Shown here: piece after piece, positions 25,380-33,209 of the stretch
Layout of the letters: each line of letters begins with the position of its first letter
Numbering within the stretch: the first letter of the stretch is position 1
Assembly: GCA_944326225.1 (NCBI GenBank)
Contig: CALVDI010000021.1
Location: 1 to 35,450 of the forward strand
DNA from: an uncultured Bacteroidales bacterium
GTDB lineage: Bacteria > Bacteroidota > Bacteroidia > Bacteroidales > UBA932
DNA: 35,450 nucleotides
Reading direction: 5' to 3'
Position numbers and translations under genes: made by a program
Notes under the pieces: generated by a model
What the model saw: only the letters and a program-made list of their open reading frames with translations
Database searches by the model: none
Told to the model about the DNA's origin: nothing

Positions 25380-26738
25380 ATGAATGCAAGAGTTCCTACC
25401 GAGTTGGGGACCGAGCGGATCCCCAAGCTTCTGAAACAGTATGCCGTGCCTGCGATTATCGCGATGACGGCCTCCTCGCTCTACAATATGGTCGATGCCA
25501 TCTTCATCGGACACGGTGTCGGCCCTTACGCCATATCCGGTCTGGCACTGACGTTCCCGTTCATGAACCTGGCCGCGGCTTTCGGTACCCTTGTCGGTGT
25601 CGGAGCCTCCACCATGGCATCCATGCTGCTCGGGCAGAAGAACTATGACATAGCTAGGAAAGTGCTGGGCAATGTCGTAGTGCTCAATTTTATTATAGGT
25701 CTGCTGTTCACGATAGTGGCGCTGGTCTTTCTGGATCCGATACTCTATTTTTTCGGGGCCAGCGAGAATACCATCTCGTATGCCCGTGAGTACATGCAGA
25801 TAATCCTGGCCGGTAATGTGATTACCCATGTCTATTTCGGCCTCAACTCCCTGCTGCGCTCGGCCGGCCATCCCAAGAAAGCCATGGCCGCCACCATCAT
25901 GACAGTGCTGCTCAACGCTATTCTGGACCCGCTGTTCATCTTCACCTTCGACATGGGCATCCGGGGTGCGGCTGTGGCGACTATCCTGGCACAGGTAGTG
26001 GCTCTGGTACTTGTCGTCGTATGGTTCTGCGACAAGCGCGAACTGATACATTTTGAGCGCGGTATCTTCCGGCTGGAGAGACGTATAGTCAAGGACTCGA
26101 TAGTCATCGGCCTTGCTCCGTTCCTGATGAATTTCGTGGCCTGCTTCGTGGTGATTATCATCAATATGAGGCTGAAGACCTACGGCGGAGACCTGGCTAT
26201 CGGAGCCTACGGCATCGTCAACCGTATCTCCTTCGTCTTCATCATGATCGTCTTAGGTCTGACACAGGGTATGCAGCCTATCGCCGGTTACAACTACGGT
26301 GCGCGGCAGATGTCCCGTGTCTACGAAGTACTCAAGAAGACCCTTCTGTATGCGACTGTCGTGCTGACTGCCGGCTTCCTGATAGGGGAGCTGTGTCCCG
26401 GTCTGGTAGTGGCCATATTTACCGACGATCCCGAGCTGATGGAAAAGTCCATAATGGGTATGCGCCTGGTGGTCGGCATGTTCCCGCTGGTGTCCCTGTC
26501 AATGGTCATCGGCAACTTTTTCCAAAGCATAGGCCAGCCCAAGCAGGCCATCTTCCTGTCTCTGTCCAGACAGGTGGTCTTCCTGATTCCCTCGTTGTGG
26601 ATTCTGCCTATGTTTTTCGACATAGCCGGAGTCTGGGTCAGCTTCATGGTATCCGACTTCCTGGCCAGTGCCGTTGCTATCATCCTATTGTTGAACTTTA
26701 TCAAAAAGAACAGACCTCATGAACAGCTACAGTCATAA
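25380..26738 (+). CDS. MATE family efflux transporter
   Basis: MATE proteins export cationic drugs or metabolites in exchange for Na+ or H+. The 452-residue protein has about 12 hydrophobic helices arranged as two similar halves. The first repeat begins LLKQYAVPAIIAMTASSLYNMVDAIFIG (helix 1 with the typical NMVD), and the second half contains QGMQPIAGYNYGARQ. A cytidylate-kinase-like gene overlaps its last 20 bases, so the two are co-transcribed and probably translationally coupled. Substrate is unknown. Confidence 0.95.
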   Translation: MNARVPTELGTERIPKLLKQYAVPAIIAMTASSLYNMVDAIFIGHGVGPYAISGLALTFPFMNLAAAFGTLVGVGASTMASMLLGQKNYDIARKVLGNVVVLNFIIGLLFTIVALVFLDPILYFFGASENTISYAREYMQIILAGNVITHVYFGLNSLLRSAGHPKKAMAATIMTVLLNAILDPLFIFTFDMGIRGAAVATILAQVVALVLVVVWFCDKRELIHFERGIFRLERRIVKDSIVIGLAPFLMNFVACFVVIIINMRLKTYGGDLAIGAYGIVNRISFVFIMIVLGLTQGMQPIAGYNYGARQMSRVYEVLKKTLLYATVVLTAGFLIGELCPGLVVAIFTDDPELMEKSIMGMRLVVGMFPLVSLSMVIGNFFQSIGQPKQAIFLSLSRQVVFLIPSLWILPMFFDIAGVWVSFMVSDFLASAVAIILLLNFIKKNRPHEQLQS

Positions 26739-27357
26739 CTTTGCAGTCAGTGTGGGCCGTCAGCTCGGAAGCGGTGGCCGTAACGTTGCTCTGGCGATAG
26801 CCCGGAAGATGGATGTCGCTTTCTATGACAAGGAGATCATCACTCAGGCAGCCAAGGACAGCGGGCTGGCACCGGAATATTTCGAGAAGGTGGACGAGAA
26901 GCCGTCGTTTCCCATCGTAGGCGGTCTTGCCGGGCTTAATATTCCCTTTTATTCCACCGGTGTTCTCAATACGGACTATTATCTCGGCAACAACAATTTG
27001 TTCCAGATTCAGAGCCGGACTGTGGAGATGCTGGCCGAGAAGGGCCCGGGGGTGTTCGTAGGCCGCTGCGCCGATTATATACTCAGGGATCATCCCAGGC
27101 TGCTTACGGTCTTTATTACCGCGGATCTGGATGACCGTATAGAGCGGCTTTCCAAGTTGCTTTCCATCTCTGCCGACGAGGCCGTCTCACAGATTAAGGA
27201 GTGCGACCGCAAGAGGGCGGAGTACTACAACTACTATACTTTCAAGAAATGGGGTGATGCGGCTTCGTATCAGCTGTGTCTGAGCACATCTCTATTCGGC
27301 GAGGAGGAGACGGCCGACCTGATAGTCTCCATCGTCCGTGACAAGATTCTCAAATAG
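26719..27357 (+). CDS. Cytidylate kinase-like family protein
   Basis: The 212-residue protein belongs to the P-loop nucleotide kinase-like family (Cytidylate_kin2). It has the variant P-loop SVGRQLGSGGRNVA (11-24), FYDKEIITQAA, GVFVGRCADYILRDHP, and CDRKRAEYYNYYT near the lid region. These proteins are widespread but their substrate is not settled; they differ from Cmk, whose P-loop is GPSGSGKS-like. The start lies inside the MATE gene (20-bp overlap), supporting an operon. No terminator is obvious after its stop. Confidence 0.92.
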   Translation: MNSYSHNFAVSVGRQLGSGGRNVALAIARKMDVAFYDKEIITQAAKDSGLAPEYFEKVDEKPSFPIVGGLAGLNIPFYSTGVLNTDYYLGNNNLFQIQSRTVEMLAEKGPGVFVGRCADYILRDHPRLLTVFITADLDDRIERLSKLLSISADEAVSQIKECDRKRAEYYNYYTFKKWGDAASYQLCLSTSLFGEEETADLIVSIVRDKILK

Positions 27358-27427
27358 TAATTCATACCTGAAGGAATATACTGTCACGAAAAGGCTATGC
27401 CTGCAACACTCCAAAGTCTGCCGGAGA

Positions 27428-27602
27428 CCTGTCCTCTGTCGTTTTTGGGAAACGTCTGATAGTTAGGCGAATGCGAAATGATGCGGAGGACAGGGATGCC
27501 CGAAAACCGTCAAAATGCCCGGTATCGGCGACCCCTGTCCCCGGCCTTGATTGCGTATACGCCTGAATGCAAGCAGGTTGCTAACATGTGACGCAGGACA
27601 GG
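27428..27602. repeat. Four alternating copies of CCTGTCC/GGACAGG with a central palindrome
   Basis: In the 462-bp gene-free stretch 27358-27819 the heptamer CCTGTCC occurs at 27428-27434 and 27534-27540. Its complement GGACAGG occurs at 27488-27494 and 27596-27602, giving alternating orientations. The first pair extends to 9 bp (CCTGTCCTC/GAGGACAGG) and the second to 8 bp (GGACAGGG/CCCTGTCC). ATGCCCG is repeated at 27496 and 27515, and the perfect 10-bp palindrome GCGTATACGC lies at 27553-27562. No ORF is seen here. It may be a protein-binding array, a folding element or a mobile-element remnant. Confidence 0.6.
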
Positions 27603-27658
27603 TGCCGCAGACGGAACAATCCACATATTTATAAGGTGCTGCTTTAGTGTAAAATTAC

Positions 27659-27666
27659 TATATTTG
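27659..27666 (+). promoter_or_regulatory. -7 element upstream of the LRR lipoprotein gene
   Basis: TATATTTG is a perfect TAnnTTTG match. The ATG is 153 bases downstream, far longer than other leaders in this window (about 0-40 bases). The -33 region is weak. Confidence 0.6.
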
Positions 27667-27671
27667 CATTG

Positions 27672-27819
27672 TCATGTGCGGAAGCGTGTGGCGGAGATAT
27701 TAGGAAAGTGTTTTCGCGCTGTCCTTTCCAAGAAATTTGACAGGCGGACCGGCTCCACACTTTCTTATTACACAAACCCTCGGATACCGGAGCTTATCCG
27801 AGCATTTTGAAAGTAAACT
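27672..27819 (+). promoter_or_regulatory. Structured 5' leader of the LRR lipoprotein gene (candidate cis-regulatory RNA)
   Basis: The predicted leader of about 148 nt contains three pairings. GTGTGG (27686-27691) pairs with CCACAC (27755-27760), enclosing GGAAAG (27703-27708) with CTTTCC (27724-27729). A perfect 8-bp hairpin CTCGGATA/TATCCGAG (27779-27802) ends 17 bases before the ATG. It matches no riboswitch class I recognise. Confidence 0.4.
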
Positions 27820-30030
27820 ATGAAGAATGTATTATGGTTGTTAATGGCACTTTGTACCGCAACACTATTGGGATGTACGGTTAAAGAAGAGACCCCAGGA
27901 AATGGAGGTCTGCAGGATAATACAGGAAGTGCATCTGAGGGGATTGTATTGACATTTCCTAATTCGGAGGGAACTTTGTGTATGCAGGGAGAGACTGTCA
28001 AGATTGACTATAAGTTGACAGGGGGAGTTGATGTTGAGACAGAGGTCGAAGCTAATTGCCGGAATGTCGGCTGGCAAGCTGAAATACATGCCTCGGACAT
28101 GAACTCTGGAATGGTCGTGGTGACCAATAATGCGGCAGAAAGTGACGGCACAGTGGTGGTGACAGCAACAAACGGCGCCGGCAGTTCGGATTCAAAGGCT
28201 TTGGTGTTTGAGAACGGCGTACTGTCTGCGGAGGCAGATGTCTCAATAGTCGGGGGCGAGGCTACAGTTATAGATGTAGAAGTGACTACAAATGTGGATT
28301 ATGAAATCAGCATTCCTGACGAGGCAAGAGGCTGGATATCTGTTGTGGAGGGGACAAAGAGCGTATTAAGGACAGAAACAGTAAGCCTTGCTGTTTCTGA
28401 ATATTATAGGGAAGGGCCTGTCAGGTCTGCTACCGTATGTTTCATGGTGGAGGGGAAGGAGGCGGCTCGGGTCTATATTGAGCAGACAAGCCTTTGGGAA
28501 GATATAAAGAATGTTCCTATCGAATTTGCGGATTTAAGTGTGAAAAAAATCCTTATCAACTCGGACAATCCGGTTATCGACGTCAATCGTGACGGTGAGA
28601 TATCCTATGAGGAGGCGGCTGCGTGTACGAGTTTGCCAGAATTCGCAAACACAGATATTACCAGTTTTGACGAACTTAAGTATTTTACGGCACTACATAC
28701 TATAGGGGAAGAAGATACTTTCGTGAAGAGTAGTGCTTTTTATGGATGCAGCAGCCTGCGTTCGATAAAACTTCCAGAGTCATTGACCAGTATAGGGATA
28801 AGTGCTTTTAATGGATGCAGCAGCCTGCGTTCGATAGAGCTTCCAGAGTCATTGACCAGTATTGGGTCAATAGCTTTTGAAGGATGCAGCAGCCTGGAGT
28901 CGATAGAACTTCCAGAGTCATTGACCTGGATTGGGGGCTATGCTTTTCAATACTGCAGCAGCCTGGAGTCGATAGAACTTCCAGAGTCATTGACCAGTAT
29001 AGAGATAAGTGCTTTTTCCGGATGCAGCAGCCTGGAGTCGATAGAACTTCCAGAGTCATTGACCAGTATCGAGGAAAGTGTTTTTTCCGGATGCAGCAGC
29101 CTGCGTTCGATAGAGCTTCCAGAGTCATTGACCAGTATAGGGATAAGAGCTTTTGAAGGATGCAGCAGCCTGCGTTCGATAGAGCTTCCAGAGTCATTGA
29201 CCAGCATAGAAAACTATACTTTTTACAGATGCAGCAGCCTGGAGTCGATAGAACTTCCTAAGTCCTTGACCAGTATCGAGGAAGGTGCTTTTTGGGGATG
29301 CAGCAGCCTGCGTTCGATAGAGCTTCCAGAGTCATTGACCAGCATAGAAAACTATACTTTTTACGGATGCAGCAGCCTGGAGTCGATAGAACTTCCTAAG
29401 TCCTTGACCAGTATCGAGGTAGGTGTTTTTTCCGGATGCAGCAGCCTGGAGTCGATAGAACTTCCAGAGTCATTGACCAGTATAGCGAACGGTGCTTTTG
29501 AAGGATGCAGCAGCCTGCGTTCGATAGAACTTCCTAAGTCCTTGACCAGTATCGAGGAAGGTGCTTTTTGGGGATGCAGCAGCCTGCGTTCGATAGAGCT
29601 TCCAGAGTCATTGACCAGTATAGAGATAAGTGCTTTTTCCGGATGCAGCAGCCTGGAGTCGATAGAACTTCCAGAGTCATTGACCAGTATCGAGGAAAGT
29701 GTTTTTTCCGGATGCAGCAGCCTGCGTTCGATAGAGCTTCCAGAGTCATTGACCAGTATAGGGATAAGAGCTTTTGAAGGATGCAGCAGCCTGCGTTCGA
29801 TAGAGCTTCCAGAGTCATTGACCAGCATAGAAAACTATACTTTTTACAGATGCAGCAGCCTGAAAAAGATCACATTTAATTCAGAGCTTCCTCCAGAGAT
29901 TTATTATAATGCTTTTTATGATTGCGTCATATCTTCCGTCTATATACCGGAATATGCTTCATTTGACAGTTACAATAGAGTGCTGAGCAGTCTTTCTGGC
30001 TTTGAGAATGCGACAATATTCAGACAATAG
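27820..30030 (+). CDS. BspA-like leucine-rich-repeat lipoprotein with BACON-like domain
   Basis: The 736-residue protein is a likely cell-surface adhesin or scaffold. It has a lipoprotein signal peptide with lipobox LLGC (C19) and Ig-like beta sequence (about 40-135). A BACON-like domain follows (about 148-224, ending ARVYIEQTS), then an EF-hand-type calcium loop DVNRDGEISYEE (254-265) in a segment typical of Bacteroidetes LRR proteins. Seventeen LRR_5 repeats of exactly 23 residues with the core CSSLxSIELPESLTSI (about 305-683) make up the bulk. A divergent capping repeat ends the protein. The repeats are nearly identical at DNA level, implying recent expansion. It has its own promoter and long leader; no secretion or enzyme partner gene is adjacent. 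Confidence 0.93.
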   Translation: MKNVLWLLMALCTATLLGCTVKEETPGNGGLQDNTGSASEGIVLTFPNSEGTLCMQGETVKIDYKLTGGVDVETEVEANCRNVGWQAEIHASDMNSGMVVVTNNAAESDGTVVVTATNGAGSSDSKALVFENGVLSAEADVSIVGGEATVIDVEVTTNVDYEISIPDEARGWISVVEGTKSVLRTETVSLAVSEYYREGPVRSATVCFMVEGKEAARVYIEQTSLWEDIKNVPIEFADLSVKKILINSDNPVIDVNRDGEISYEEAAACTSLPEFANTDITSFDELKYFTALHTIGEEDTFVKSSAFYGCSSLRSIKLPESLTSIGISAFNGCSSLRSIELPESLTSIGSIAFEGCSSLESIELPESLTWIGGYAFQYCSSLESIELPESLTSIEISAFSGCSSLESIELPESLTSIEESVFSGCSSLRSIELPESLTSIGIRAFEGCSSLRSIELPESLTSIENYTFYRCSSLESIELPKSLTSIEEGAFWGCSSLRSIELPESLTSIENYTFYGCSSLESIELPKSLTSIEVGVFSGCSSLESIELPESLTSIANGAFEGCSSLRSIELPKSLTSIEEGAFWGCSSLRSIELPESLTSIEISAFSGCSSLESIELPESLTSIEESVFSGCSSLRSIELPESLTSIGIRAFEGCSSLRSIELPESLTSIENYTFYRCSSLKKITFNSELPPEIYYNAFYDCVISSVYIPEYASFDSYNRVLSSLSGFENATIFRQ
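28730..29862 (+). repeat. Tandem 69-bp repeats (17 copies) with a 621-bp higher-order duplication
   Basis: The core GGATGCAGCAGCCTG (or a close variant) recurs exactly every 69 bases, beginning at 28744, 28813, 28882 and so on to 29848, giving 17 copies. A 264-base block, 28978-29241, is identical base for base to 29599-29862, offset by 621 bases (nine repeats). The reading frame is kept throughout. Confidence 0.95.
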
Positions 30031-30055
30031 ATGACAATGCGATAGCATAAAAGGA

Positions 30056-30081
30056 CCGGGGGTGTTCAACCGACATCCCGG
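30056..30081 (-). terminator. Possible terminator of the minus-strand SDR operon
   Basis: CCGGG-GGTGT pairs with ACAT-CCCGG with one bulge around a 7-base loop. On the minus strand it is followed by TCCTTTTA. It lies 125 bases after the stop of the SDR gene; on the plus strand there is no T run. The rest of the gap 30031-30205 shows nothing else clear. Confidence 0.4.
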
Positions 30082-30205
30082 GGACAGTCATAAAACGGGA
30101 AAGGTATTATTGATGACATTTCCAATTTTTGGGGCGTTTCACTGTCGAGGGCGGCTAGTCTTTTCTCGTGGCAGTATATTCCTCTAATGGAGAGGTGCCG
30201 GCTGG

Positions 30206-31666
30206 CTAATGGTCGTAGACTTGGGCGAAAAAGGGATTGCCCGCGGCGATGGCCTCGAAGTTCCATGGATTGGGATTCGCGGGATCGTATTTGGGCAGAC
30301 AGTCCGGGCACCAGTGGCCGCCTTTGAGGACTGCGTTGGGAGTCATTTCAAACTCGTGGCCGAACTGGCATCTCCACCTGAGCGGGGTGAACAAGTCTCC
30401 CGGTGTCATGGTCTCCGAAAGGCATTCTCCGCCACGGAAGCGGGCAGCAGCTTTCATATCCTCTATATCGAGTTCTGTGGCAGGCTTGGTCTCGTCGTAG
30501 CCGTGATGCAGCACGACGGCTTTCTCCGGGTCGTCCGAGGGGCGGCTGAGATTCTGGTGTTTCCAGTCCGGGATGGCCATCCATTCTTCCAGTGAACCGA
30601 AATGCGCCCTGATGCGTTCAGTGTTTCCGTGCTTGAACCAATACAGTGTGCCCAGGGGATTGGATACGGCGACGTGCTTCATGAACGCCTTGATGGCGAA
30701 GGCTGGAGCGAGCGGAGCAAGTGTGAAGAACCACGGAAGCTGCTTCTTCATGCGTTTGAAATATTCTTCGGCAGTTATGCCTTCGCGGAAGTGAAGTATC
30801 TCCTCCAGTCTGTCCGAGTCCAGATACCATTCCCCGTGAAAATTCTTGGTCGCGAACCAATCGGCACCGAATACCTTCTCTACGGGAGGACAGCCCATGC
30901 CCTTGAGCAGCATACTTTCGAATTCGTAGTTGGTCAGACGGAACGACGGGCCGCTGCTGAGGTTGTAGAACCTTCTCCAGAAACTATCAGGCACCCAGTC
31001 CTCGCAGACATTGGCGCAGACCCGTCCTGAGTCCTCCAGCGTACTCCATTCCAGCACGCCCTTAAGGGGTACATGGCAGGCTATCGGGTCGTTGGCTTTC
31101 ATCAGCAGGGCAGGGTAGAGCATTCCCGTCTGGCGTATCGACACCCATTTTTTCAGGCCGGACTCGGTGAATATCAGTTCTGCGAGGCATTTTGACACTG
31201 AGTACCAGTCGAATATGCTGGTGTATGTCGGGTCTCCTGTCCGTCCCCAGTGCCTTGGAGGCAGATGGTTGCCGACCTGAGCCACGGAGCCGATGTACAC
31301 GACTCCGATGTCATCCCGGTTGGGCTGGGCCTTGACGGCATTGACAACGTTACATGCACCCTGAACATTGACTTTCAGTGTGCGCTCCGGATACATATCT
31401 GCGGCAGGGGAAACCATTCCTCCGATATGCAGTACGTAGTCCGCTCCGGTAACGCCTTTGAGCACACTGTCATAGTCGGTCAGGTCGCCCCAGATGATAT
31501 CGACTCCGGGTTCGTCCTTAAGGTATTTAAGCTTCTTGATATTTTTCTTACCGGGACGTGCCAGCAGCACTATGTCGAATCTGTCCCTGCGTCCGAGCAG
31601 CTCTTTGAGAGCCGCGCCGCCCATATTGCCGGTGGCCCCGGTGATAAAGACTCTCTTTTTGGTCAT
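30206..31666 (-). CDS. NAD(P)-dependent epimerase/dehydratase (extended SDR) with C-terminal zinc-ribbon-like tail
   Basis: The 486-residue protein begins MTKKRVFITGATGNMGG with the Rossmann motif at 10-17. It has a DLTD motif (61-64) and the catalytic pair YSVSK (Y155, K159), so it should bind NAD(P) and act on a nucleotide sugar, sterol-like or other carbonyl substrate, not identifiable here. Unusually, the last 56 residues carry WRCQFGHEF ... HWCPDC (C433, H437, C453, C456), a treble-clef/zinc-ribbon pattern. An upstream in-frame start (31711) would run into the preceding gene and adds non-homologous residues, so 31666 is chosen. It is the last gene of a minus-strand operon, 14 bp after the FKBP-like gene. 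Confidence 0.88.
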   Translation of the reverse strand: MTKKRVFITGATGNMGGAALKELLGRRDRFDIVLLARPGKKNIKKLKYLKDEPGVDIIWGDLTDYDSVLKGVTGADYVLHIGGMVSPAADMYPERTLKVNVQGACNVVNAVKAQPNRDDIGVVYIGSVAQVGNHLPPRHWGRTGDPTYTSIFDWYSVSKCLAELIFTESGLKKWVSIRQTGMLYPALLMKANDPIACHVPLKGVLEWSTLEDSGRVCANVCEDWVPDSFWRRFYNLSSGPSFRLTNYEFESMLLKGMGCPPVEKVFGADWFATKNFHGEWYLDSDRLEEILHFREGITAEEYFKRMKKQLPWFFTLAPLAPAFAIKAFMKHVAVSNPLGTLYWFKHGNTERIRAHFGSLEEWMAIPDWKHQNLSRPSDDPEKAVVLHHGYDETKPATELDIEDMKAAARFRGGECLSETMTPGDLFTPLRWRCQFGHEFEMTPNAVLKGGHWCPDCLPKYDPANPNPWNFEAIAAGNPFFAQVYDH

Positions 31667-31680
31667 TTGATATAGAATGC

Positions 31681-32652
31681 CTAGTTGTCTTCCTCGTATT
31701 CTTCTATCCACAGTTCGAAAAAGAGCGGTACATATGCCGGTATGTCTCCGCTGCCGTTATCTCCGTATCCTAGGTTAGAATAAAAGAACGTAACGGCATG
31801 TCCGCCATATCCTATTCGCCACAGTGCCTTAGTGAATCCTTGTACGAAAGAGTTTTCATCAATTGCATCATCTTCTTTGGCTTCAAACTGAAATGAGAGT
31901 GCGCTGTAAGTATTGCCTGATGAGTAAATGCGGTATTTTCTGGCGGTATCCTCAATATTAGTGTCAAATACAGTTCCGTCCAAATATTTGCCGACATATC
32001 TTACGTCGGCATGGTTGCCGCTGGTAATGGTGTCGTATTCTGGTTGCAGACTTTTGAAGTAAAAACCGTATTCTGTGGAATCCAGTCCGTAGTGGTCGGC
32101 AGAGAATTCTTCGAGCTGGTCGATTTGGTACTGATAAGCATCGTCTATGACCTCCCTGAGATATATTTCGTATATCTTTGATGAACCGTCTCCCTGCGTG
32201 ATCTCTTTCCCGCTTTCCTCGTCGAGAAGTACTGCGGGAATTACGGCTTTAACCATTCCTCCCTCTTTCATGCCGGTAAGTAGTTCAATGATACCGGATG
32301 TATTGTCCTCAAGCGACCATATCCTAGGATGGTAGTAGCCTGAATAAGTGAAGGTGCCCAGTTGTCTGGCAACACTGTCGCTGGTATAGCTTACATAGGT
32401 GCCGTCAAGATATGTGATGATATAATCTACAAGTACGTAGGAGGACTTGTCAGGAGTCCGTCCCGTGCCCGGTATGGAATCTACGATGTATAGGCCTGAT
32501 GCGGTGGGCTCGGTGCCCGGATAGTTTGTCTCGATGAATGCTCGCAGGATGCGTTTCTGCACAGACTGAGATGACTCTTCAGACTCTTTGGCGCAGGAAA
32601 AAAGTGCAACTGCTGCTATAATGGACAATAAAAATCTATGAAATCTACTCAT
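31681..32652 (-). CDS. FKBP-like peptidyl-prolyl isomerase-family lipoprotein
   Basis: The 323-residue product has a lipoprotein signal (hydrophobic core, ALFSC, C20). Two FKBP-like regions can be seen. The first (about 55-170) includes SSYVLVDYIITYLDGTYVSYTSD, IIELLTGMKEGGMVKAVIPA and KIYEIYLREV. The second (about 215-318) includes ADVRYVGKYLDGTVFDTN, FVQGFTKALWRIGYGGHAVTFFYSNLGYGDNGSGDIPAYVPLFFELWI. The order matches FKBP-type isomerases such as the GldI-like lipoproteins of Bacteroidetes. Isomerase activity is unproven and several active-site aromatics are hard to place. It lies between a small related lipoprotein and the SDR gene on the same strand. Confidence 0.85.
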   Translation of the reverse strand: MSRFHRFLLSIIAAVALFSCAKESEESSQSVQKRILRAFIETNYPGTEPTASGLYIVDSIPGTGRTPDKSSYVLVDYIITYLDGTYVSYTSDSVARQLGTFTYSGYYHPRIWSLEDNTSGIIELLTGMKEGGMVKAVIPAVLLDEESGKEITQGDGSSKIYEIYLREVIDDAYQYQIDQLEEFSADHYGLDSTEYGFYFKSLQPEYDTITSGNHADVRYVGKYLDGTVFDTNIEDTARKYRIYSSGNTYSALSFQFEAKEDDAIDENSFVQGFTKALWRIGYGGHAVTFFYSNLGYGDNGSGDIPAYVPLFFELWIEEYEEDN

Positions 32653-32663
32653 TTCTCTTGAAC

Positions 32664-33209
32664 TTATTGTTTTTTGACACCGTCTTCATCGACCCATATC
32701 TCGTAGGCCAGGGCCGATAGCTTAGGAATATTGTATACATAGGAGTCGTAGAAGCCGTATTGGGCAGAAAACAGTATGATGTAGTGCCCTCCGTCCTTTA
32801 CTCCATAAAGACCGTTCACCAGGCCGTTCACCAGGCAGTCTTCAGTAAAATGGATTTTCATGACTGAGAAGTCAGCATCGGAGAGGACCAGACCGTTTTG
32901 AGCAGCTATTTCAGAAATATTGGTGGCGAACAACTCTGAAGGAGAACTGTTGAAAATATATCCGGCATAATAAAAATGCAATGAGTCACCGAATACCAGC
33001 GAGTCACTGATGTTGACTGAGGTTGAGTCCAGGATTACACGGTTGGAACCGTTGCGGCGTACGACGGGATTCTGTGAGTAATTCTGATTGATATAATTGT
33101 CGATGGCCGCCTCCTGGTCTGCTATAGTGAGTTTCTTGTCTTCGTTGGCGCAGGACAGAACAGAGAATATGGCAGCAAGCAGGACCGGTATGTGTTTGGA
33201 CTTTATCAT
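32664..33209 (-). CDS. Small lipoprotein, divergent FKBP-like
   Basis: The 181-residue protein has a lipoprotein signal ending VLSC (C20). The body has the strand order of an FKBP-like domain: SLHFYYAGYIFNS, the FTEDCLVNGLVNGLYGVKDGGHYIILFSAQYGF segment, and the closing ALAYEIWVDE. This parallels the neighbouring 323-residue lipoprotein, of which it may be a diverged paralogue. A short internal duplication VNGLVNG is encoded by a 12-base direct repeat. The ATG overlaps the stop of the upstream DHH gene (ATGA), so the two are translationally coupled. Confidence 0.82.
   Translation of the reverse strand: MIKSKHIPVLLAAIFSVLSCANEDKKLTIADQEAAIDNYINQNYSQNPVVRRNGSNRVILDSTSVNISDSLVFGDSLHFYYAGYIFNSSPSELFATNISEIAAQNGLVLSDADFSVMKIHFTEDCLVNGLVNGLYGVKDGGHYIILFSAQYGFYDSYVYNIPKLSALAYEIWVDEDGVKKQ

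Noticed and set aside
25314-26051. N-terminal extension of the CstA frame to 26051
   Set aside because: The extra 246 residues are antisense to the MATE gene, His/Gln-rich and unlike any CstA. The ATG at 25313 begins a normal first helix and has a promoter.
28808-29828. Several repetitive antisense and sense open frames within the LRR array
   Set aside because: The 69-bp period is divisible by three, so any frame free of stops in one repeat stays open; these are by-products of the LRR gene.
28730-29862. CRISPR-like regular repeats
   Set aside because: The whole 69-bp unit, including the spacer-like part, is repeated in frame within an LRR lipoprotein, and no cas genes are present.
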